Origin: Pseudomonas iranensis
Lineage (GTDB): Bacteria > Pseudomonadota > Gammaproteobacteria > Pseudomonadales > Pseudomonadaceae
Length of the DNA stretch: 64,000 nucleotides
Direction: 5' to 3'
NCBI RefSeq assembly: GCF_014268585.2
Contig: NZ_CP077092.1
Span: forward strand, 372,001-436,000
The notes beneath the pieces are model-generated. The model was not told the DNA's origin and did not search any database. It saw only the letters and a list, made by a program, of their open reading frames with translations. Made by a program: the position numbers and the translations under genes. Below are positions 18,361 through 25,484 of this stretch, piece by piece (within the stretch, counting starts at the first letter, position 1; each line of letters begins with the position of its first letter).

Positions 18361-18369
18361 TTTTCATTC

Positions 18370-19908
18370 ATGACATCCCTGACGGTCCCGGCACCCCTTG
18401 CCGCGACCAGCCCGGCGACGGCGGCTGCGCCTGCGGTGTTCGGGGCGCGGATCATCGTTGGTCTGGTCGGCGTGCTGTTGGCCGTGCTGGTCTCGGGCCT
18501 CAACGAGATGGTCACCAAAGCCGCACTCGCCGATATTCGCGGCGCGCTGCACATCGGTTACGACGAAGGCACCTGGCTGGTCGCCAGCTACACGGCCACG
18601 TCGGTCGCGGCCATGGCCTTCGCGCCGTGGTGCTCGGTGACCTTCTCGCTGCGCCGCTTCACCCTCTGCGCGATCGGCCTGTTTACTCTGCTCGGCGTGC
18701 TGTGCCCGTTCGCCCCGAACTACGAAAGTCTGCTGCTGATGCGCATCCTCCAGGGCCTTGCCGGTGGTGCATTGCCGCCGATGCTGATGACCGTCGCGCT
18801 GCGCTTCCTCCCGGCGAACATCAAACTCTACGGACTGGCCGGCTACGCACTGACCGCGACTTTCGGCCCGGGACTCGGCACGCCGCTGGCCGGTCTGTGG
18901 ACTGAATACGTCGGCTGGCAATGGACCTTCTGGCAGATCATCGTGCCGTGCCTGATCGCCATGGCCGCCGTGGCTTACGGATTGCCGCAGGATCCGCTGC
19001 GGCTGGAACGTCTCAGGGCGTTCAACTGGAAAGGCCTGCTGCTGGGCTTTCCGGCGATCTGCATGCTGGTGATCGGTCTGTTGCAGGGCAATCGACTGGA
19101 CTGGTTCGAGTCGAATCTGATCTGTGGATTACTAGGTGCCGGTTCGCTACTGCTGGTGGCTTTTATGATCAATGAATGGTCGCAGCCGATTCCGTTTTTC
19201 AAACTGCAAATGCTCGGCATCCGCAACCTGCTGTTTGCGTTGATCACCCTCGCCGGGGTGCTGATCGTGCTGCTGGCGGTGGTGCTGATTCCGTCGAGTT
19301 ATCTGGCCCAGGTGCAGGGTTATCGTCCGGCGCAAACCGCGCCGATCATGCTCATTGCCGCGCTGCCGCAGTTGATCGCGCTGCCGCTGGTGGCAGCGCT
19401 GTGCAATTTGCGCTGGGTCGATTGCCGCTGGGTGCTCGGCATTGGTCTGAGCATGCTCGCGCTGTCCTGCCTGGGCGGTTCGCACCTGACTTCGGCGTGG
19501 ATTCGCGATGATTTCTACGTCCTGCAATGGCTGCAGATTTTCGGCCAGCCGATGGCGGTGTTGCCGCTGCTGATGTTGTCGACCGGCAGTATCACGCCGA
19601 TGGAAGGGCCGTTCGCGTCGGCGTGGTTCAACACCGTCAAAGGCCTGGCTGCCGTGGTTGCCACCGGCGTCATCGAAGCGCTGACCACCGCGCGCCTGCA
19701 TTTTCATTCGACCATGTTGGTCGACAGCCTCGGCAATTCGCCGCTGGCCGATCACAGCGATCCGGGCCTTGCTCTCCGCGTGCATGAGCAGGCGGTGGTG
19801 CTGACTTCGTCCGATTTGTACGTGTGCATGGCCGGCGTCGCCGTGGCGTTGATTCTGCTGATTTTCTGGCTGCCGACGCGGATTTATCCGCCGCGCGCGC
19901 CGACCTGA
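18370..19908 (+). CDS. DHA2-family (EmrB/QacA-like) MFS drug exporter
   Basis: This 512-aa inner-membrane proton antiporter has about 14 hydrophobic segments, beginning with 'IIVGLVGVLLAVLVSGLNEMV'. The family pattern 'DEGTWLVASYTATSVAAMAFAPW' near residue 60 and 'GYALTATFGPGLGTPLAGLW' mark the DHA2 group. It should export a hydrophobic or amphipathic compound through the partner periplasmic adaptor (19936) and outer-membrane lipoprotein (21000). The ATG has CCGGAG nine bases upstream. The substrate cannot be assigned; the upstream LysR gene is a candidate regulator. Confidence 0.88.
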   Translation: MTSLTVPAPLAATSPATAAAPAVFGARIIVGLVGVLLAVLVSGLNEMVTKAALADIRGALHIGYDEGTWLVASYTATSVAAMAFAPWCSVTFSLRRFTLCAIGLFTLLGVLCPFAPNYESLLLMRILQGLAGGALPPMLMTVALRFLPANIKLYGLAGYALTATFGPGLGTPLAGLWTEYVGWQWTFWQIIVPCLIAMAAVAYGLPQDPLRLERLRAFNWKGLLLGFPAICMLVIGLLQGNRLDWFESNLICGLLGAGSLLLVAFMINEWSQPIPFFKLQMLGIRNLLFALITLAGVLIVLLAVVLIPSSYLAQVQGYRPAQTAPIMLIAALPQLIALPLVAALCNLRWVDCRWVLGIGLSMLALSCLGGSHLTSAWIRDDFYVLQWLQIFGQPMAVLPLLMLSTGSITPMEGPFASAWFNTVKGLAAVVATGVIEALTTARLHFHSTMLVDSLGNSPLADHSDPGLALRVHEQAVVLTSSDLYVCMAGVAVALILLIFWLPTRIYPPRAPT

Positions 19909-19935
19909 TCGCTGTACTGAAACTGAAGGTTTTTT

Positions 19936-21003
19936 ATGACTCAATCCAAGCAAAAACTCGCGGTGGCCGTGGCTGCCGCGCTGGCGGTAGGCGTGCTGGT
20001 GTATCTGGCAATGCCCGGGCTGTTCGGCCAACGCACCGAGCAAACCACCAATGACGCCTTTGTCTCCGCCGACTACACGCTGGTGGTGCCGCGCGTGGCC
20101 GGGTTCATCAAGCAGGTGCTGGTCGAAGACAACCAACAGGTCAAGGCCGGGCAGTTGCTGGCGTTGATCGATGACCGTGATTTGCGCGCAGCGGCGGAGG
20201 CGGCGGATGCGCAAACCCTGGTCGCGCGGGCGCAGTTGCAGAACGCCAACGCGACTCTCGAGCGGCAGGCTTCGCTGATCGCTCAGGCGCAGGCCACCGT
20301 GGTCTCGGCCAAAGCGCAAATGGCTTTTGCGCAGCAGGAACTGAACCGCTACAACCATCTCGCCGGTGTCGGCGCTGGCACCGTGCAGAACGCGCAGCAG
20401 GCGCGCACGCGCATTGATCAGGCCTCGGCGCGCCTCGACACCGCGACCGCGAAGCTGGCGGCCGAACGCAAGCAGGTCGAGATTCTCACCGCCCAGCGCA
20501 ACGCCGCCGACGGCAATCTGAAACACGCGCAGGCGGCGCTGGAGATTGCCAGTTTCAACTTGTCCTACACGCGTATCACCGCGCCGCAGGACGGCATGAT
20601 CGGCGAGCGTGCGGTGCGCGTCGGCGCCTACGTCACGCCGGGCAGCAAACTGTTGGCGGTGGTGCCGTTGCAGCAGGCCTATGTGGTGGCCAATTTTCAG
20701 GAAACCCAGTTGACCGATGTGCAGCCCGGGCAGGATGTGCAAGTCCGAGTGGATAGTCTCGGTGGCGAAGCCCTGACCGGCCGCGTCGAGAGTATTGCGC
20801 CGGCAACTGGCGTGACCTTTGCGGCGGTGAAACCGGATAACGCCACCGGTAATTTCACCAAGGTTGTGCAGCGGATTCCGGTGAAGATCGTGCTGGAACC
20901 GGGCCAGCCACTGGCTGAGCGGTTGCGGGTGGGGATGTCGGTCGAGGCGAGCATTGATACCGCCAGCTCAAAGGCGTCCGGGCGCGAGGTGACGCAGCGA
21001 TGA
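19936..21003 (+). CDS. HlyD/EmrA-type periplasmic adaptor of the MFS exporter
   Basis: The protein is 355 aa with an N-terminal membrane anchor ('LAVAVAAALAVGVLVYLAMPGLF', residues 6-28). Lipoyl half-motifs follow ('VVPRVAGFIKQVLVEDNQQVKAGQLLALID' and 'ITAPQDGMIGERAVRVGAYVTPGSKLLAVV') around a coiled-coil hairpin rich in Ala and Gln. This is the adaptor that joins the MFS pump to an outer-membrane channel. It starts 27 bp after the MFS stop, and its own stop overlaps the next start in ATGA, so the three genes are coupled. Confidence 0.9.
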   Translation: MTQSKQKLAVAVAAALAVGVLVYLAMPGLFGQRTEQTTNDAFVSADYTLVVPRVAGFIKQVLVEDNQQVKAGQLLALIDDRDLRAAAEAADAQTLVARAQLQNANATLERQASLIAQAQATVVSAKAQMAFAQQELNRYNHLAGVGAGTVQNAQQARTRIDQASARLDTATAKLAAERKQVEILTAQRNAADGNLKHAQAALEIASFNLSYTRITAPQDGMIGERAVRVGAYVTPGSKLLAVVPLQQAYVVANFQETQLTDVQPGQDVQVRVDSLGGEALTGRVESIAPATGVTFAAVKPDNATGNFTKVVQRIPVKIVLEPGQPLAERLRVGMSVEASIDTASSKASGREVTQR

Positions 21004-22568
21004 TCGGTGTTGAATCGGCTGCCGCCTTCGCGAGCAGGCTCGCTCCCACATTTTTTAATGCGTTCCCCCTGTGGGAGCGAGCCTGCTCGCGAAAAAGCCA
21101 GTGGCAGCAGCTAACCTTCAGTGCCTTGCTCACAATTAGTCTCACCGCCTGCACTGTCGGCCCCGACTTCCAGAAACCCGAATCCCCTCAACCTGCCGAC
21201 TGGGCCAAACCCGCCCGGGCCGCCCCGAGCCAGGCCGTCAGCGAACCCCTGAACGAACGCTGGTGGGAAACCTTCCACGACCCGCAACTTTCCGCGCTCA
21301 CCCAGCGCGCGCTGAACAGCAACCTCGACCTGCAACTGGCCAGCAGCCGCCTGCAACAAAGCCGCGCCGCGCGCCAGGTGATCACCGCCGAGCGTTATCC
21401 GAACAGCACCGCCAGCGGCAGCTACGGGCGCAAACGCAACAGTGGCAAAGGCTTGAACGATCCATCGGGAAATAACGGCGACGAGGCTTTCAATCTGTGG
21501 GATGCCGGTTTCTCCGCCTCATGGGAACTGGACGTCTGGGGTCGCGTGCGCCGCGAAACCGAAGCCGCTGATGCCAATCTCGAAGTGGCGGAAAATGATC
21601 GTCGCGGTGTGCTGCTGACGGTGCTTGCCGACACCGCGCAAAACTACATTCAGCTGCGCGGGGTGCAGAACACCCGCGCTGTCACCGAGCAGAACCTCGA
21701 CGTCGCCCGCCACAGCCTGAAACTCTCGCAGCTGCGGCTGGCCGATGGCGTGGCCACCGATCTCGACGTCGCCGAAGCCGCCGCGCAAGTCGCCGCCATC
21801 AAGGCACGGCTGCCGGCGCTCGAGCAGCGTCAGGCGCAACTGATCAACGCGATCAGTCTGCTGATGGGCGAACCGCCGCAGGCCCTCGCTCAAGCGTTAT
21901 CCACAGACGCGGCAGTGCCGCAGTCGCCACTGCAAGTCGCCATCGGCCTGCCGTCGCAATTGGCCGAACGTCGTCCGGATATCCGCCAGGCCGAAGCGCG
22001 TCTGCACGCTGCTACTGCCAACATCGGCGTGGCCAAGGGCGACTTTTATCCGCGCATCACCCTGTCCGGCAACCTCGGTTCACAGGCCATGCAACTGAGC
22101 GATTTCGGTTCATGGGGCTCGCGTGCCTTCGGCATCGGCCCGCAATTCAGCCTGCCGTTATTTGACGGCGGACGCCTGCGCGGCATGCTGCAACTGCGTG
22201 AAGCGCAACAGCAGGAAGCGGCCATCGCCTACCAGCAAACCGTGCTGCGTGCCTGGCATGAAATCGATGATCAATTGACCGCCTACAACGCCAGCCAGCG
22301 CCGTCGCGACAGCCTCGGCGAAGCCGTGCGTCAGAACCAGATCGCCCTGCGCACCGCGCAACAGCAATACGTCGAAGGCGTGGTCGATTTCGTCAACGTC
22401 CTCACCGTGCAGAGCGCTTTGCTCGCCACCCAGGAACAATGGGTGGAAAGCTCGACCGGCGTCTCGCTGGCAATGGTCGGCTTGTATAAGGCGTTGGGCG
22501 GCGGATGGCAGTCGGTCTATCCGGCAGCGCAACTGGCCGCAGGCTCGCCGGACGCCGCCAAACCCTGA
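21000..22568 (+). CDS. NodT/OprM-type outer-membrane efflux lipoprotein with REP-encoded leader segment
   Basis: This 522-aa outer-membrane channel lipoprotein completes the tripartite exporter. The lipobox LTAC puts the acylated Cys at residue 51, followed by the family signature TVGPDFQKP, and the two efflux-protein repeats follow. The ATG overlaps the adaptor stop (ATGA) and has GAGGT nine bases upstream. No other in-frame start leaves a usable signal peptide. The odd part is residues about 10-32 (ASRLAPTFFN...WERACSRK), which are translated from a perfect family 1 REP hairpin at 21027-21093. The hydrophobic stretch LTFSALLTISLTAC follows it. The signal region is therefore about 50 residues instead of about 20. 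The frame is open, so the gene looks intact, but export efficiency is uncertain. Confidence 0.87.
   Translation: MIGVESAAAFASRLAPTFFNAFPLWERACSRKSQWQQLTFSALLTISLTACTVGPDFQKPESPQPADWAKPARAAPSQAVSEPLNERWWETFHDPQLSALTQRALNSNLDLQLASSRLQQSRAARQVITAERYPNSTASGSYGRKRNSGKGLNDPSGNNGDEAFNLWDAGFSASWELDVWGRVRRETEAADANLEVAENDRRGVLLTVLADTAQNYIQLRGVQNTRAVTEQNLDVARHSLKLSQLRLADGVATDLDVAEAAAQVAAIKARLPALEQRQAQLINAISLLMGEPPQALAQALSTDAAVPQSPLQVAIGLPSQLAERRPDIRQAEARLHAATANIGVAKGDFYPRITLSGNLGSQAMQLSDFGSWGSRAFGIGPQFSLPLFDGGRLRGMLQLREAQQQEAAIAYQQTVLRAWHEIDDQLTAYNASQRRRDSLGEAVRQNQIALRTAQQQYVEGVVDFVNVLTVQSALLATQEQWVESSTGVSLAMVGLYKALGGGWQSVYPAAQLAAGSPDAAKP
21027..21093. repeat. REP hairpin pair (family 1) inside a coding sequence
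   Basis: Perfect 23-bp arms at 21027-21049 and 21071-21093 with a 21-bp loop. It begins 27 bases after the A of the start codon of the outer-membrane lipoprotein gene. The element and its flanks keep the reading frame and contain no stop codon. Other clear family 1 pairs in this window lie between genes. Confidence 0.95.
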
Positions 22569-22646
22569 ACCCACCGCGACAGCTATGATCAACTTCACTG
22601 CAGCGAACGGCGCAACGCCGGACCTGAATTGCAGAGGAGTTGCATC

Positions 22647-22892
22647 ATGGAAAATCCGCAGCACAGCCTACCGGCCCTGTTCAAGCAACTCGGCCTCGCC
22701 GACGACCCGACCGGCATCGACCAATTCATCGCCAGCCATTCCCCGCTCAAGCCGGATTTGCATCTGGCTGACGCGTTTTTCTGGATAGCAGGTCAGGCGC
22801 AGTTTCTGCGCGAAGAGATTTTGGACGATGCGGATTGGGCAGAGGTTGTAGATCAACTGAATGTGATGTTGCACAAGGGGCGACTAGGGTGA
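22647..22892 (+). CDS. DUF2789 family small protein
   Basis: The protein is 81 aa, soluble and acidic, and resembles the uncharacterised DUF2789 family of pseudomonads ('LPALFKQLGL...IDQFIASH.PL...LADA.FW...QAQFLREEILDDADWAEVVDQLNVML'). ATG 22647 has AGAGGAG about nine bases upstream. It is a single gene 78 bp after the exporter operon and shows no sign of being part of it. No function is known to me. From here to about 24900 base composition is less GC-rich than in the neighbouring exporters. Confidence 0.75.
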   Translation: MENPQHSLPALFKQLGLADDPTGIDQFIASHSPLKPDLHLADAFFWIAGQAQFLREEILDDADWAEVVDQLNVMLHKGRLG

Positions 22893-22930
22893 ACCTTTGC
22901 GACCTCTGTAACCACAGCAATTGATAAGCT

Positions 22931-22951
22931 TCGATATCGACCGAAATTTCG
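22931..22951. promoter_or_regulatory. Double palindrome upstream of the Phd/YefM antitoxin gene
   Basis: Two perfect 10-bp palindromes, TCGATATCGA (22931-22940) and CGAAATTTCG (22942-22951), have centres 11 bp apart, about one helical turn. They lie just ahead of the antitoxin ATG at 22973. Phd/YefM antitoxins repress their own promoters by binding such paired palindromes, so this is a good operator candidate. Confidence 0.55.
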
Positions 22952-22972
22952 ATCGCATTCGAGGTCTTTACC

Positions 22973-23218
22973 ATGCAAAGCGTTCTGGCCGATATGGCCG
23001 TCAGTATTTCTCAATTGAAGAAAAATCCTGCTGCCGTGCTAAAAGACGCAAATGGGGGTGCTGTGGCAGTGCTCAATCATAACCGGGTCATGGGCTACAT
23101 GGTGCCTGCTGATGTGTACGAAGCATTGGTCGAGCGGCTTGATGATCTTGAGCTTATGCAGATTGCGCGTTCCCGAGCTCACGAGACACCCATGCCCGTA
23201 GATCTGGATGACTTATAA
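22973..23218 (+). CDS. Phd/YefM-family antitoxin (toxin partner decayed)
   Basis: This 81-aa protein has the family pattern 'VSISQLKKNPAAVLKDANGGAVAVLNHNRVMGYMVPADVYEALVERLDD', which forms the DNA-binding N-terminal half. The short acidic tail 'ETPMPVDLDDL' would be the toxin-neutralising part. The reading frame looks intact. The expected toxin gene overlaps the 3' end at 23208 but is only a stump, so the antitoxin is now effectively an orphan. Its sequence is related to the second antitoxin at 41924, with 'VLNHNR' shared. Confidence 0.82.
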   Translation: MQSVLADMAVSISQLKKNPAAVLKDANGGAVAVLNHNRVMGYMVPADVYEALVERLDDLELMQIARSRAHETPMPVDLDDL

Positions 23219-23318
23219 GCTTGAGTTTCTGTTGTCTGGAAACAAGCTGCGTCATTGGTTGCCGGGGCGCTTCACGAAAGAAACGCAGCGTGTAAAAAAA
23301 ATTGTAGGAAAAGGCTGA
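23208..23318 (+). pseudogene. Truncated relE-like toxin remnant
   Basis: An ATG at 23208, overlapping the end of the antitoxin gene as in intact YefM/RelE pairs, reads MTYKLEFL, the usual start of RelE-type toxins. After these eight residues the homology stops, and the frame ends after only 36 codons at 23318. Intact RelE proteins have about 85-95 residues. The 3' part runs into A-rich sequence with no detectable RelE catalytic region. I read this as a toxin gene that lost its body by deletion or replacement. Confidence 0.6.
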
Positions 23319-23351
23319 AATGTAAAAAAAACATGCCTACTGTAAAAAAAA
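23291..23351 (+). repeat. Three phased TGTAAAAAAAA direct repeats upstream of fic
   Basis: The 11-mer TGTAAAAAAAA occurs exactly three times, starting at 23291, 23321 and 23341. The spacings of 30 and 20 bp keep the A-tracts on one face of the helix, which should bend the DNA. The group ends about 45 bp before the fic start codon, so it may be a binding or bending element of its promoter. Confidence 0.6.
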
Positions 23352-23396
23352 CTGGGCTTTAATCGTCGCAGTGGATTTTTTCTGTGGAAGATGACG

Positions 23397-24866
23397 ATGC
23401 CAGCTGTTGGATATGCCTACCTGCGTGACGCGCTGAAGCTCAAGGCATTTGCTCCCAAGCGCGTTGCGATGATCAAACCGGTCACCCGAGTTACCTTGAT
23501 CGGTGATTGTCTTGCTGTTCCAGCCGCCGTCGCGCCTGCACAGGGATCAACGATCGAGCACATTCTTTTTGCGCTAAAACATGAAGGAATAAACCTGTGC
23601 ATTCTTGCCCAGGCCTTGGAATCTGTTGAAGCGAGCGATCTGTTAAGTGAGCTTGGCAGATCCCCGAACGGGGTATACATCCGTAAAGCCTGTTTTCTAT
23701 GGGAAAGCTTTACTGGCAAACAACTGGACTACTCAGTCCCGGTTCGAGGCAGTGTCGTCGCCTTGTTCGATCCCAAGCGCTACGTCACCGGGCCAGCGGT
23801 TCGGAATAGTCGCTGGCGAGTCGATTTCAATGGTTTGGGGTCATTGCATTACTGCGCCACCGTTGAGCGAACGGTGAAACTACAGGAGCTGATCGATCGG
23901 GACATCATTGGGCGAGCCCAGGTTTTCATGGCGACGTTGCCGCCGGAGATGATGGATCGGGCAATCAATTGGGCCTACCTGCATGAGACTCGCGATTCCT
24001 TCGCTATCGAAAAAGAAGAGCCCAGCGAAGAAAAGTCGCGGCGCTTTGTTCGGCTCTTACGTCAAGCTCACGAGCGCACAGAGCTCAGCGAGGACTATCT
24101 GGTCGAGTTGCAAAACAGCACGGTCTCGAATCCCTTCGATAAAGCAGTGCTCTTCCGTCATCAACAGAACCATTTACACAACGGCTTGAGAGGCGCCGCC
24201 GGAGTCAGTTATGTGCCGCCAGATCCGCAATTGTGTCGTGAGTTGATGGAGAATTTGATGGCGTTCGCCAATCACTCGGCGAAGCAGGTGGATCCGCTGA
24301 TAGCAGCGGCGGTTGTGGCGTTTGGGTTTGTTTTTCTTCACCCGTTCATGGATGGCAACGGTCGGCTCTCACGATTTCTTATTCACCAGACGCTTTGCCA
24401 TTCCGGTGCACTGCAAAACGGCTTGTTGCTGCCCGTTTCCGTGGCGATGAAGCATGAGGAATCCAGCTACTTGGAAGCGCTGAAAGAGTTTTCGAAACCA
24501 GCAAGAGAGTTCTGGAATGTCACTTGGCTGGATTCCGATGAGATGACGTTCGATTTCATCGGTCACGACGCTATCTACCGATTCTGGGATGCTACTCAAT
24601 GCGCAGAATTTACTTTGCAGATGGCCATGCGGGCACTGGAAGTGGAGCTACGCGAGGAGACCGCGTTTCTTGAAAAATACGATTTCGTCATCAAAGCGGT
24701 GAATGACCGTTTCGATGTTCGGGGAAGCGATCTTTCGAAGTTGGTAATGATGTGCCTGGACAACGCTGACAAGGTTTCAAAGCATCGCCGCAAGCAATTT
24801 CAGTACAGCGTGCCGGAGGAGGTGTTCGATTACATCGAGGAAATGTCCTCAGCCTATGGCGGCTGA
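23397..24866 (+). CDS. Fic-domain protein (probable AMP-transferase) with large N-terminal domain
   Basis: The protein is 489 aa. The Fic active-site motif HPFMDGNGRLSR near residues 310-325 is complete (HPFx2GNGRx2R), so AMP- or other nucleotide-transfer activity to a protein target is expected. 'ETRDSFAIEKE' about 120 residues before it resembles the inhibitory helix (S/T)xxxE that blocks ATP binding in class II Fic enzymes. The first 130 residues form a separate domain of unknown role. ATG 23397 is preferred because GGAAG lies six bases upstream; the ATG at 23391 would have no spacing. It is a lone gene behind a dead toxin pair. Target and physiological role are unknown. Confidence 0.85.
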   Translation: MPAVGYAYLRDALKLKAFAPKRVAMIKPVTRVTLIGDCLAVPAAVAPAQGSTIEHILFALKHEGINLCILAQALESVEASDLLSELGRSPNGVYIRKACFLWESFTGKQLDYSVPVRGSVVALFDPKRYVTGPAVRNSRWRVDFNGLGSLHYCATVERTVKLQELIDRDIIGRAQVFMATLPPEMMDRAINWAYLHETRDSFAIEKEEPSEEKSRRFVRLLRQAHERTELSEDYLVELQNSTVSNPFDKAVLFRHQQNHLHNGLRGAAGVSYVPPDPQLCRELMENLMAFANHSAKQVDPLIAAAVVAFGFVFLHPFMDGNGRLSRFLIHQTLCHSGALQNGLLLPVSVAMKHEESSYLEALKEFSKPAREFWNVTWLDSDEMTFDFIGHDAIYRFWDATQCAEFTLQMAMRALEVELREETAFLEKYDFVIKAVNDRFDVRGSDLSKLVMMCLDNADKVSKHRRKQFQYSVPEEVFDYIEEMSSAYGG

Positions 24867-24965
24867 CGATTCTGCTATGACCAAGCGCTTGGGCAATGCC
24901 GGATGTTATGGCAGGCGCTTGATCAGGGTATTCGCCGCGAGTGCTTCAAAGATTTGTTTCAAAAC

Positions 24966-25013
24966 TTGACTGAAATTCCCATCCAATGCGATATTGATAG
25001 TTAGCAAACTAAC
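24966..25013 (+). promoter_or_regulatory. Promoter and SlyA/MarR-type operator of the marR-FUSC operon
   Basis: TTGACT (24966-24971) and GATATT (24990-24995) form a plausible -35/-10 pair with an 18-bp spacer. Directly after it lies GTTAGCAAACTAAC (25000-25013). Its core TTAGCAAACTAA differs by one base from TTAGCAAGCTAA, the consensus known for the MarR-family protein SlyA. The MarR gene starts 15 bp later, so autorepression released by a ligand is the likely control. Confidence 0.6.
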
Positions 25014-25028
25014 AGTGTCCGTTATCCC

Positions 25029-25484
25029 GTGTCCGATTCCCTCGACAGTCTCCAGATGAACATCAGCAGCGCCATGGTGGTGGCCGCCCGGCATTGGCGG
25101 AAGATCTGCCAGACCACGCTGGTCAACTATGGAATTTCCGAAGCCTGCGCCGTGCCCTTGTTGATGATCGGGCGTTTGGGTGAGGGCGTGCGTCAGGTGC
25201 AAGTCGCCCAGGCTGCGGGGATGGAGAGTCCTTCGCTGGTGCGCTTGCTCGATCAGTTGTGCCATGCCGGTTACGTCTGTCGCACCGAAGATGCGCAGGA
25301 TCGCCGCGCCAAGTGCCTGAGCCTGACCGATACCGGCCGCGATCTGGTGCAAGCGGTCGAAGCCGAGCTGGTGCGCTTGCGCCACGAAGTGCTGGAAGGC
25401 ATCGAACGCAGCGATCTGGAAGCTACGCTTCGGGTACTGAGGGCTTTTGAGGCGGCGAGTTCGCCTGTGGTGGTCAACTCTTGA
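25029..25484 (+). CDS. MarR-family transcriptional regulator
   Basis: This 151-aa winged-helix repressor has recognition and wing regions around 'VRQVQVAQAAGMESPSLVRLLDQLCHAGYVCRTEDAQDRRAKCLSLTDTGRDLV'. The DR-like wing with R-A-K is typical of the family. The GTG at 25029 is the probable start; an ATG at 25056 is possible. Its stop overlaps the TTG of the FUSC pump gene, making it the first gene of a five-gene operon. A SlyA-like palindrome lies just upstream, so it probably senses a phenolic or other aromatic compound exported by the pump. Confidence 0.88.
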   Translation: MSDSLDSLQMNISSAMVVAARHWRKICQTTLVNYGISEACAVPLLMIGRLGEGVRQVQVAQAAGMESPSLVRLLDQLCHAGYVCRTEDAQDRRAKCLSLTDTGRDLVQAVEAELVRLRHEVLEGIERSDLEATLRVLRAFEAASSPVVVNS

